Positions 21,460 to 29,679 of a stretch of DNA of 64,000 bases are shown here, piece after piece. Both the position numbers and the translations under genes were made by a program. Below the pieces are notes generated by a model. The model saw only the letters and a program-made list of their open reading frames with translations, was not told the origin of the DNA and did no database searches. Numbering within the stretch: the stretch's first letter is position 1; the number at the start of each line of letters is the position of its first letter. The DNA is from Flavobacteriales bacterium (lineage in GTDB: Bacteria > Bacteroidota > Bacteroidia > Flavobacteriales_F > PHOS-HE28), in assembly GCA_016703105.1 (NCBI GenBank), contig JADJCS010000009.1, positions 310,001-374,000 of the forward strand, written 5' to 3'.

Positions 21460-23898
21460 GGGAAGCACGGTGACAAGGTCCACCATAAGCGTGGTATCCG
21501 TGCAACCGTTCGGCCACGTAACTATAGCGCCTACATCGAACGCGCCGAGATCAGCGTAAGCATGGCTTACCACCGGTGGACCACCTGTGCTCACACCATC
21601 CCCGAAGTCCCATTCCACGGTCGCGCCACCAGTGGTGTCCTCCAAGGTGAAGGTCACGGCGAAGGGTTCGCAACCAATAACGGAGTCTACGGAAAGGATC
21701 AGCAGCGGGATGGGTGTAACCTCTACCCAGCTGCAGCGCTCCAACATTGGGGTTTCACAACCATCCGATAGGGTCAAGCAGACCAACTGCGAAGTGGTCA
21801 CTATGATGGTGTCCGAGGCATTGAGGCCAGGTCCTTGACCCCAGTCGTACATGTAGTTCCCATCGCCTCCCATCACGTTCACGGGAGCCAGCACAACCGG
21901 GACCTCAGGACAGGTGATCACGGTATCCACGATATCGAACTGGAGGAACGGCCGCACCGTCACTGTGACGTCGAGCGTGTCGGAACTGCAACCGTTCGCG
22001 TCCAAGGCGAACACTGTATAAGTGGTGGTACCGTTCGGGCTAACGCTGTGTGGACCATTGCCCATCAGCCCGTTGGACCATTGCTGTTGCAGTGTGCCTG
22101 TACCTCCTTGTGCGAAAGCGTCGAGCAGCGCGTTCCCTGTTTTGCAGATGGTGGTATCGTCCACCAGCAGATTGATGGTCAACGCGGATGGTTCATTGAT
22201 GATCGCCGTGAGCGTGTCACTGCATCCATTGCCGTTCACACCTTCGATGATCACGACCGAGTAGGTCCCTGCAGGGCCGGTGAACGTATCTGCAACGGCC
22301 GCGGTCGTGGTCTGCACGATCGTGCTGTTCTGATCGGCCCATATGTAGTCCCAAGGCCCCGCGTTCCCAACAGTGCTTATCGCGATGGTTCCGGAACTTG
22401 CCCCGTTACACAACAAGTCGGTCGTAACCAGAGCGCTGGTGTGGCTGTTGGTCGTCATTGTGACCTGCCCTGTCTCTGGGCACCCTCCCAATGCAGGTGA
22501 GGTGTACACATAGATCCCGTCCATATCCACACCCGCCTGGAAGATCCCGGAATGCGGGTCGCTGTTGGGGTCCAGCCAGTCGCCTCCCGGCTGCGGAGGT
22601 GTGGTGAACAAGGCAAAGAGATCGACCGGTGGATCGTACAGGCATACCGTATCCACTGCCGGAGGGACCACAATGGCCGGCAGCACATGGACAACGATAG
22701 TGATGGTGGATGTGAGCGCCGGATTTCCATTATCGGTGCCTTCGAAAGTCACATAGTGGTAACCGACATCGGTCAGCGCCGGAGTGAAGCCGGCAGTGAT
22801 CGTGGCTGCGAGCCCCGGGCTGCTGGAGATGATCGTGAAAGAGGGAAGAGTAGGGGCGAACGCGGTGGGGGTGGTGATCTGGTTCGGTTCCGGGGACAGA
22901 AAGACCATCTCGAACAAGGCAGGTTGGCCAACACACAAAATGAGCGAATCGCACACGCTTTGGCCACTGATCACCGGTGGAACGTTCGCTGTAGTGATAT
23001 CGGTGCTGAAGCTGAAGTACTGGTCGTCAAGAAAACTCACTCCATCATTGAGTCCGAAGGGACCGTCATAGGCCGTCCCAGGTTGGTCGAACCGGCCGAA
23101 CTGGATATAGTCGATGCCATTGCCCTGGTTGGCCCCGACGCTGGCCGGTGTTCCCCCGAAGCCGTTCACACCGCCGCTCGCACTGCCCGTGGTCCACTGC
23201 ATGTCCTTGTAGCAGAAGCTAACGTTCGCACCGTTCGGCACGATCGGGTCGGTCCCGTCCGTGATGATCAATTGGAACGTGTTCACCTTATCGGTCATGG
23301 AATTGAAGTACCCCACATTGGTCCAATTCACATAGAACGCGGTCGGTGTGGCTTTGTATTGAACGATGTTGTTGCCTATACCCGGGCCTCGCAGGTCCAC
23401 GTCGGCCCAGAAAGGAGCGACCATCACATAGTCCAGGAAAGGGAACCCTGTGGAACTGAACGTGCCGTAGTACTGCCCAAAGCTTACGTTCCCGTTGATA
23501 TTGATATAGGCCGTGTTCCAGAACTGTCCGTACAGATAGAACTGGAACGGGAGTATGATGGGGCCATAACTGCCATCATCGGCATTGTGGAACCCGCTTG
23601 CGTCCCATTCACTGCTGTTATCCACCGTCGTATAGCTCGCATCTGGTGTGATCCAGCAATCGCATGTGGTGCCGCCCCCGCGTTGTAGGTAAGGATCGTT
23701 CACGACCGTGCCGTTCGGAGGCGCTGGAAGTGCTGGGTGATTGGCCAATTTCCAAGCGTTGTAACTGGCTTGATCGAAGGGTTGTGCCGAAACGGTCCCG
23801 ACCGCCAGGAAGAACACAAGGCTCAGGTACCCGAGCCAAGGCCGTCGGGAGCATACGGCCATGCCGGAGCTGAAAGATGGGTGGTGCATCTGAAGCAA
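21460..23898 (-). CDS. Nidogen-domain adhesin, main fragment (NIDO, Ig-like, SprB and PKD domains)
   Basis: N-terminal 810 residues or so of a secreted protein. The signal peptide is WLGYLSLVFFLAVGTVSAQ; the Met at 23862 (MAVCSRRPWLG) is a better start than that at 23898. A nidogen-like (NIDO) domain follows: LPFQFYLYGQFWNTAYININGNVSFG, APFWADVDLRG, YVNWTNVGYFN, FQLIITDG, ANVSFCYKDMQW and NGIDYIQFGRFDQPG. Next come a cadherin/Ig-like region (TDVGYHYVTFEGTDNGNP), one module related to the giant's repeat (PPVDLFALFTTPPQPGGDW), an SprB-type repeat (DLLCNGASSGTIAIS) and PKD domains (EWDFGDGVSTGGPPVVSHAY). The architecture suggests a surface adhesin or matrix protein. The frame is lost near 21460; the remainder lies at 20915-21459. 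Confidence 0.8.
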
Positions 23899-24003
23899 GA
23901 CGAGCCTTCCCGGAACTGCGGTGTCTGTCTTCGCAAAGATGCGTCGATCCGCGCGGACCTAGGTGATCACATCGTCAGGTGGTCGACGCGTCTACGTGAA
24001 AAG

Positions 24004-24030
24004 GGAAGGCCCCGCATGGCGGGGCCTTCC
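24004..24030 (-). terminator. Terminator of the sigma/PKD-protein operon
   Basis: Perfect 12-bp stem (24004-24015 with 24019-24030) and a 3-nt loop. Read on the minus strand it is followed by cttttc. It lies 22 bp past the stop of the PKD/T9SS protein. Confidence 0.8.
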
Positions 24031-24051
24031 ACGTCTCCGATCTACCCGGGA

Positions 24052-25317
24052 TCAGCGTACCAAACTGACCTTGCCGTTGAAGGTCACTTCGCCCAGGTGG
24101 GCTCCTTCTTTTATCTGGGCCATCCAGACATAATCGCCGGTGGGACAGGCTTCATTGCGGTTGTCAACTCGGCCGGTCCAAGGTTTCGTGGCGTCAGAGG
24201 TCTCGTACACTTTGCGGCCTGTATTGGCATCATGCACCGCCAACTGGAAGCGCACACCAAGTGTTCGTAAAGCGTCCGGCATGAACAGATCGTCCTGGCC
24301 ATCCCCATTGGGTGAGAAGGACGCAGGGGCGTCCAGGTTGTAATCCCGATCGATCCGGATCTCACGTTCCTGTTTGTCCACACAGCCTTTTTCATTCGTC
24401 ACGGTGAGTTCCACAGGGTAGACGCCCTTTTTCAGGAACACATGGTCCGGATGCGCGATGGCCGAGGTGGTCCCATCGCCGAAATCCCAGTGGTAGCTGC
24501 GGCCACCCTGGGAACGGTTCTCAAAATGCACGGAGGGAATGTGCCCCTCGTACTCCATTTTCATGGTGGTGAAGGTGGCCTGCGGAGCTTCGTGGATCAC
24601 GATCAGGTCGCTGCTCGGCTTGCTTTGGATATTGCCCCCGCCTGTGTTTGATAGAGACAGCATCACCTCGAACTTACCCGATTTGGCGAATGTGTGATCG
24701 GGATCGCTCTGGTTGCTGAAACTGCCGTCGCCGAAGTTCCATAGGTAGATCGCGTTCTCCGGCATGCTGTTCACGGCGAACTCGATCGAGGTCCCCGGGC
24801 ATCCTTCCGTAGCGCTCGCGCGGAAGGCCAGATCGTTCGGACGATCATTGGAGGATGTTGCTTTCTTCACTTCGCCGGTCATGACCTCCCCGGGTCGATC
24901 GGCCGCACTCTCTTTGTTCTGCCGCGCGATGGTACTGGAGGTCGGCTGTGTTGCGTGTTGTCCGCTAGTGGAGGCGACGTCCGCTTCTTGGATCTTGGTG
25001 GACGCTTGAGCATCAGCGGCCCCCATCCCTTCCGCCGCGGTCGGCTCGATCTGGGCCTTGGCCCGTGGGCCATTGGGGGTGGGGATTTCTTTGCCAATGG
25101 CGGCGATAGGTTCGTTCCGGAGGAACCAATATGAGCCCGCCCCGATGGCCAATCCACCGGTCAAAAGAAGCAGGTAGAGCCCTACAGAGCCCCAGCGACC
25201 GTTGGTGCCACCGGTCAGCGATCGCTGCAACTGGGCCCAGTCGGCGGAATTGTAGGGAACTTCGAACTCCTCGAGGGAATCCTTGATCCGTTTTTCGAAA
25301 GCGTCCATGGAATTCAT
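24052..25317 (-). CDS. Membrane-anchored PKD protein with type B T9SS domain; probable anti-sigma partner
   Basis: 421-aa protein in the same operon as an ECF sigma factor (21-bp gap). There is no cleavable signal peptide. Residues 1-45 are cytoplasm-like and match the short N-terminal segment common in Bacteroidota anti-sigma-type proteins (FEKRIKDSLEEFEVPYNSADW). One transmembrane helix follows at about 47-66 (LYLLLLTGGLAIGAGSYWFL), then a disordered Ala/Thr/Ser/Gln linker to about 155, two PKD domains (YLWNFGDGSFSNQSDPDHTF; YHWDFGDGTTSAIAHPDHVF) and a type B T9SS-like C-terminal domain (APASFSPNGDGQDDLFMPD, VHDANTGRKVYE, WTGRVDN, VTFNGKVSLVR). The anti-sigma role is inferred from operon position and N-terminal pattern only. 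A sorting domain on an inner-membrane-anchored protein is odd: it may sense T9SS status or span the periplasm. Confidence 0.7.
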   Translation of the reverse strand: MNSMDAFEKRIKDSLEEFEVPYNSADWAQLQRSLTGGTNGRWGSVGLYLLLLTGGLAIGAGSYWFLRNEPIAAIGKEIPTPNGPRAKAQIEPTAAEGMGAADAQASTKIQEADVASTSGQHATQPTSSTIARQNKESAADRPGEVMTGEVKKATSSNDRPNDLAFRASATEGCPGTSIEFAVNSMPENAIYLWNFGDGSFSNQSDPDHTFAKSGKFEVMLSLSNTGGGNIQSKPSSDLIVIHEAPQATFTTMKMEYEGHIPSVHFENRSQGGRSYHWDFGDGTTSAIAHPDHVFLKKGVYPVELTVTNEKGCVDKQEREIRIDRDYNLDAPASFSPNGDGQDDLFMPDALRTLGVRFQLAVHDANTGRKVYETSDATKPWTGRVDNRNEACPTGDYVWMAQIKEGAHLGEVTFNGKVSLVR

Positions 25318-25338
25318 GTTCTAGCGCACACGCCCTGC

Positions 25339-26013
25339 TCAAAGCAGTTTGTGTTCCTTTTTAAGCAACTTCTTCAGGTTATGTTTCGCTTTGGCCAGGT
25401 TGCTCTTGGATGTGCCTACACTGATGCCGAGGGTGTCGGCTATCTCCTTGTGGGTCATTTCCTCGAACACATATAGGTTGAACACCGTGCGATAGGCCGG
25501 CGTGAGCTTTTGCATGGCGTTGATCACATCGGCCGGTTTCAGGTCCAGTTCTTCTTCCTGGCCCACATCCTCCAATATGTCCTCCTCATCCTGGTTCTCG
25601 AAGTCCTCGATGCTCCGATCCGTTCCTAGCAGCAGGTATGCGTTCTTGGTGCGCCGGAAGTGGTCGATCGCGGTGTTCACCATGATCCGGCGGATCCAGC
25701 CTTCGAAAGAGCCGCTCCGATTGAACCGGTCCATGCTCCGGAAGACTTTGATGAACCCGTCCTGTAGGATATCCTTCGCTTGGTCGGCGTTCTTGGTGTA
25801 CCGAAGGCATACGGCCATCATTTTGCCGTAGAACAACTCGTATACCTTCTGCTGACTGCGTGATTCCCCCGCGACACACCCGTCGATCAGGCCGATCATG
25901 CCGGGTTCCAAGGCACCTTCCATCCGCTCCGTGGCCGGTAGACGACGCTCGATCGGTTGGGTTGCCAGGCCGTGCAGCATGCGCGGTATCGGGATCGCCG
26001 TGAAAGTAGTCAT
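25339..26013 (-). CDS. ECF-type RNA polymerase sigma factor
   Basis: 224-aa sigma-70 family protein of the extracytoplasmic-function type. Region 2 spans about 50-122 (QKVYELFYGKMMAVCLRYTKN, AKDILQDGFIKVFRSMDRF, FEGWIRRIMVNTAIDHFRR). Region 4 spans about 163-218 (LTPAYRTVFNLYVFEEMTHKEIADTLGISVGTSKSNLAKAK), with the usual helix-turn-helix. An acidic linker (EDFENQDEEDILEDVGQEEELD) lies between them. The first 30 residues look untypical, so the true start may be the Met at 25923 (MEGALEP). It is the first gene of an operon with the PKD/T9SS membrane protein, probably its regulator. A weak promoter-like TACTTTCA sits over the annotated start, which also favours a downstream start. Confidence 0.85.
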   Translation of the reverse strand: MTTFTAIPIPRMLHGLATQPIERRLPATERMEGALEPGMIGLIDGCVAGESRSQQKVYELFYGKMMAVCLRYTKNADQAKDILQDGFIKVFRSMDRFNRSGSFEGWIRRIMVNTAIDHFRRTKNAYLLLGTDRSIEDFENQDEEDILEDVGQEEELDLKPADVINAMQKLTPAYRTVFNLYVFEEMTHKEIADTLGISVGTSKSNLAKAKHNLKKLLKKEHKLL

Positions 26014-26193
26014 CCTTGGTACGAAGACGCAACCTCTTAAGAAAGGATGCCTCGGGGCATGCGATGAGTGGCGGGAACGATGCGTTCGGGCCTAGGGATC
26101 GTGTACAACCCTTGGGCGATCGGATCGGGGAGCCGCCTATTTTCGCGCCGCGTCCTGATGTTATGGGCGCTCAAACACGCGAACGCGATCGCC

Positions 26194-27135
26194 ATGAAGA
26201 TCACTGTTGTAGGGGCCGGCAATGTGGGTGCGACCTGTGCCGATGCCTGCGCCCGTTGGGAACTGGCCAATGAAGTGGTGTTGCTCGATATCAAGGAGGG
26301 CTTCGCCGAAGGCAAGGCCTTGGACATCTGGCAGACCGCCCCCATAAGTTTGTTCGATAGTCGGCTGACCGGTAGCACCAATGATTATTCCAAGACCGCG
26401 CACAGCGATGTCGTGGTCATCACCAGTGGCCTTCCCCGCAAGCCTGGCATGAGCCGGGATGACCTCATCGCCACCAACGCCAATATCGTCAAGACCGTCA
26501 CCGAGCAGGTGGTCAAGCAAAGTCCGGAGGCCATCATCATTGTGGTGAGCAACCCGCTCGATGTTATGACCTATTGCGCCTTCCTCACCAGCAAGTTCCC
26601 CGCGCATCGGGTGTTCGGTATGGCCGGTATCCTGGACACGGCCCGGTACCGCGCTTTCCTGGCCACTGAGTTGGGTGTGAGCCCCAAGGACATTCAAGCG
26701 GTACTGATGGGCGGGCACGGTGACACGATGGTGCCGCTCCCGCGCTATACAACCGTAGGTGGGATCCCGGTCACGGAGCTGATCGCCAAGGACAAATTGG
26801 ACGCCATTGTGGAGCGCACCAAGAAGGGTGGGGGCGAGATCGTGAACCTGCTTGGCACAAGTGCCTGGTATGCGCCCGGGACCGCCGCCGCTCAGATGGT
26901 CGAAGCCATCGTTCGTGACCAGAAACGCGTGTTCCCCTGCTGCGTTTGGCTGCAAGGGGAATATGGTCTAAAGGACATTTACATGGGTGCCCCGGTGATC
27001 CTGGGGCGCAAGGGTGTGGAGCGGATCATCGAACTTAAGCTCACCAAGGAGGAAATGGAGCTCTGTGCCGCGAGCGGCAAGTCGGTGAAAGAAGTGATGG
27101 ACGTACTTGACAAGATGAACAGCGTCACGGCCTGA
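26194..27135 (+). CDS. mdh: Malate dehydrogenase (LDH-like type)
   Basis: 313-aa NAD-dependent enzyme interconverting malate and oxaloacetate in the TCA cycle. The start at 26194 places the nucleotide-binding motif VGAGNVGATC at residues 6-15 and discards 42 non-homologous upstream codons. Catalytic and substrate residues are visible: Arg82 and Arg88 in GLPRKPGMSRDDL (Arg in the specificity loop indicates malate rather than lactate), Asp148/Arg151 in GILDTARYR, and His175 in MGGHGDTMV. The length fits the tetrameric LDH-like malate dehydrogenases of Bacteroidota. A -7-like TATTTTCG (26138-26145) lies upstream. The gene ends at a strong bidirectional terminator. Confidence 0.96.
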   Translation: MKITVVGAGNVGATCADACARWELANEVVLLDIKEGFAEGKALDIWQTAPISLFDSRLTGSTNDYSKTAHSDVVVITSGLPRKPGMSRDDLIATNANIVKTVTEQVVKQSPEAIIIVVSNPLDVMTYCAFLTSKFPAHRVFGMAGILDTARYRAFLATELGVSPKDIQAVLMGGHGDTMVPLPRYTTVGGIPVTELIAKDKLDAIVERTKKGGGEIVNLLGTSAWYAPGTAAAQMVEAIVRDQKRVFPCCVWLQGEYGLKDIYMGAPVILGRKGVERIIELKLTKEEMELCAASGKSVKEVMDVLDKMNSVTA

Positions 27136-27160
27136 CCGCGGTTCGCACAGAAGGAATAAT

Positions 27161-27192
27161 GAAAGAAGGCGCCTTCCGAGGCGCCTTCTTTC
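27161..27192. terminator. Bidirectional terminator between mdh and the convergent FG-GAP gene
   Basis: 13-bp perfect stem (27161-27173 with 27180-27192) and a 6-nt loop. Its A-rich 5' arm base and T-rich 3' arm base provide a U-tract on either strand. It lies between convergent stops at 27135 and 27211. Confidence 0.85.
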
Positions 27193-27210
27193 ATTGCCCG
27201 ACCACCGCCA

Positions 27211-29502
27211 CTAACGGGCTATGAGCAAGCGGGCCCGTAATCGTATGCCCATCCTCTCCACGAGCACGGTATACGCTCCTGAGCCCAAGCCTGAGATACC
27301 AACGAGGGCCTTGCCTTGGGGCAGCGTGCCGGTCATCACTTCCTGGCCCAACGCGTTGACAATATGGTAGCGGGATCCGGGGACCAGATCCCCGTTCACA
27401 AGGATCTCGACCTGTTCCTGCGCCGGGTTGGGCCGAAGTTCCAGTGCTCCGCTGAGGTCAAGGCTTCCCTGGCCAACCCCTACACCGAAATCGTTCCGCC
27501 AGAACCCGAGCCCACCGCGGTAGTTGCCGGTAAAGGCATCCACGAAGCCATCGCCGTTCATGTCCGCCACCGCTATGCTGCTCCTAGATCCTTCTTTGAT
27601 GTCCTGGAAGGTGCTGTCCACCAAGTTGAAGCTACCGTTCAGATTCCCCTCGATATTGTTGAAGTGGTGGATCCAGCCCGCCTCGGAGCCAACCAAGAGC
27701 TCGCGCTCGCTGTTCCCGTTAAGGAACATGCATGGCACACTGTACCCGGTCACGTTCCAGTATTCGGCCACATCCAGTTCGCCAATGGTATCGTTCTCCA
27801 AATGCCACACCGGTGCGCTCAAGGTTCCTGTGTTGCGGAAGTAGTTGATGTTCCCGTTCCGCTCGCCTACCAATAGATCGAGCAAATTGTCCCCGTCCAC
27901 GAGGAATAGCTGTGGTGTGGCGAACATGCCCACGTCCATCGTCACACCCAGGTCGTCCGTGATGTTCGGGGTGATCAGCTGAAAATCCGCGACGGGCCCA
28001 GTTGCGATGTTCCGGAAGAAATGCATACGACCCTGCAGATCACCGACGATCATGTCCTTGTCCCCGTCGTTGTCGAGATCGCCGAAGGCAGGGTACATGG
28101 CCGCTCCGATCCCGCTGGCGGACAAGCTTTCCCAATCGGTATCGACCACGATGAAGCTTGGTGCGGTAGCTGTCCCGGTGTTCTCCAAGAGCGCCATTTT
28201 GCCCGGGTAGTCCCCACCCGGTTGGTAGTAGCCATAGTTCGAAACGACTAGATCCATCAATCCGTCGCCGTTATGGTCGAAGATTACGGGATAAGCACCT
28301 TCGCCGAACTCCAACATATCCCGTTGGAAGAGGTCTTTCTGCTGCCAGTCGAAGATCGGGACCTCATCCGTACCCGTGTTCAGGTAGTACCACATGCTTT
28401 CGAAGTCCTGGGCGAGGGAGGTGGCGTTGGGGCTCACCACCAGGTCGCGCTTACCATCAAGGTTCACATCCACATGGAAGGCTCCCGGGAAGATGGGTAG
28501 CTGCAACGGCACGTCGTAGTTCGGGTACGTACTGTCCTGGGCGGTGATCAGCGCATCGTTCACGGCCCCTCCGTTGAAGAGGGTGGTCAGGTTTTCATGA
28601 GAGATGTCACCGAGCGTTAGTTCCTTGTCCCCATCGTCGTCCAGGTCCATGGTCAAGAGGGTACTGCCGGAGTGAGCGGCGGCCCGCTCGGTGCCATCGA
28701 TCGGAAGATGGTATTGTTCCTTTAGTTCCCGGACCGCCTTTTCGATCCCGATGGCGAATTCCTGGTTGGGCACGTTGAAACCGCAGGAGTCGAACAGATC
28801 AACGCTGTTGGTGTTGGGGTCCTCGGAGAAGTAGCCCCAGCAACGGTTGCGCACCTCATAGATCAAGCTGTCGCAAGTACCGTATTGCTCCATGCTCAGG
28901 TTGCGGTGGTATTCCACGTAGGCGCCGAATATGCTGAAGGTCAGCACGTCCAGGTCGCCGTCACCGTCCATATCGTCGATCGCGGGCAGGTCGACCTGTG
29001 TGACATAGAGATTGGGGCTCCAAGTGGGCACGTAATTGCTTCCCACAAGGGAATAGGCCAGTTCGAACTCCAGCTCACTACCAGTGCTTACGTTCTTATG
29101 GACAGAGAATCCGCCCTGACCAGGTGAGTAACTGAAAAGGTCCTGTTTCCCGTCGCAATTGTAGTCCCGCAAATACGCCCAGCTCTCCAGTTCATTGAAC
29201 GGCCAGGTGGTGCTAATGATGGGATCATAGGTGTAAGTGCTGCTGCCCGGACCACCTTGGTGGATCAATGCGATCACTTCGTTCCCTGAGCGGTCGAAAA
29301 TGAAAAGGTCCTTTTCGCCGTCCAGGTCCATATCGGCCTGAGATACCTGGCACCAGTTCAGCCCGCCGACCCACGGCATGGCGAGGGTAACCGTGTCGCG
29401 CACCACGGGGAGGCCTCCGTCATGCTGAAGCAGGAACTGCGCCTGCATCGCGGGGCTCAGGATCAGGAGCCATGCGGCTCCCCAAAATTTGTGGATGGTC
29501 AT
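27211..29502 (-). CDS. FG-GAP/VCBS-repeat secreted protein with type A T9SS domain
   Basis: 763-aa exported protein. Signal peptide MTIHKFWGAAWLLILSPAMQAQ. The body is a beta-propeller made of FG-GAP/VCBS repeats with calcium-binding-like DxDxDG loops: ADMDLDGEKDLFIF, DYNCDGKQDLFSY, DDMDGDGDLDVLTF, MDLDDDGDKELTLGD, DHNGDGLMDLVV, GDLDNDGDKDMIVGD and ADMNGDGFVDAFTG. The C-terminal 80 residues form a T9SS type A sorting domain (LRPNPAQEQVEILV, IVNALGQEVMTG, LGSGAYTVLVE, LLIAR). No enzyme motif is seen. Secretion by T9SS and a surface or extracellular binding role are inferred. It is divergent from secDF across a 177-bp region that must hold promoters for both. Confidence 0.85.
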   Translation of the reverse strand: MTIHKFWGAAWLLILSPAMQAQFLLQHDGGLPVVRDTVTLAMPWVGGLNWCQVSQADMDLDGEKDLFIFDRSGNEVIALIHQGGPGSSTYTYDPIISTTWPFNELESWAYLRDYNCDGKQDLFSYSPGQGGFSVHKNVSTGSELEFELAYSLVGSNYVPTWSPNLYVTQVDLPAIDDMDGDGDLDVLTFSIFGAYVEYHRNLSMEQYGTCDSLIYEVRNRCWGYFSEDPNTNSVDLFDSCGFNVPNQEFAIGIEKAVRELKEQYHLPIDGTERAAAHSGSTLLTMDLDDDGDKELTLGDISHENLTTLFNGGAVNDALITAQDSTYPNYDVPLQLPIFPGAFHVDVNLDGKRDLVVSPNATSLAQDFESMWYYLNTGTDEVPIFDWQQKDLFQRDMLEFGEGAYPVIFDHNGDGLMDLVVSNYGYYQPGGDYPGKMALLENTGTATAPSFIVVDTDWESLSASGIGAAMYPAFGDLDNDGDKDMIVGDLQGRMHFFRNIATGPVADFQLITPNITDDLGVTMDVGMFATPQLFLVDGDNLLDLLVGERNGNINYFRNTGTLSAPVWHLENDTIGELDVAEYWNVTGYSVPCMFLNGNSERELLVGSEAGWIHHFNNIEGNLNGSFNLVDSTFQDIKEGSRSSIAVADMNGDGFVDAFTGNYRGGLGFWRNDFGVGVGQGSLDLSGALELRPNPAQEQVEILVNGDLVPGSRYHIVNALGQEVMTGTLPQGKALVGISGLGSGAYTVLVERMGIRLRARLLIAR

Positions 29503-29606
29503 GGTCGAGGGTCGATGGATGGACGAGGCAACCTATGCCCACGTTGCTTTTTCCATGGGCAAAGCTAGGCCTGCCGATCGCGGGTCGGCCGCATGGCCCA
29601 CCTTTC

Positions 29607-29614
29607 TATATTTG
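29607..29614 (+). promoter_or_regulatory. Promoter -7 box for secDF
   Basis: TATATTTG matches the Bacteroidota -7 consensus TAnnTTTG exactly. The -33 position holds only a poor TTG match (tcg at 29585-29587, 19 bp away). It lies 65 bp before the SecDF start. Confidence 0.6.
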
Positions 29615-29679
29615 CCGCCCCATTGTCCGGCCTTCGCCTATCGCGAAGGAGGACGACCATCGAAATCCCCCTATCGGTC

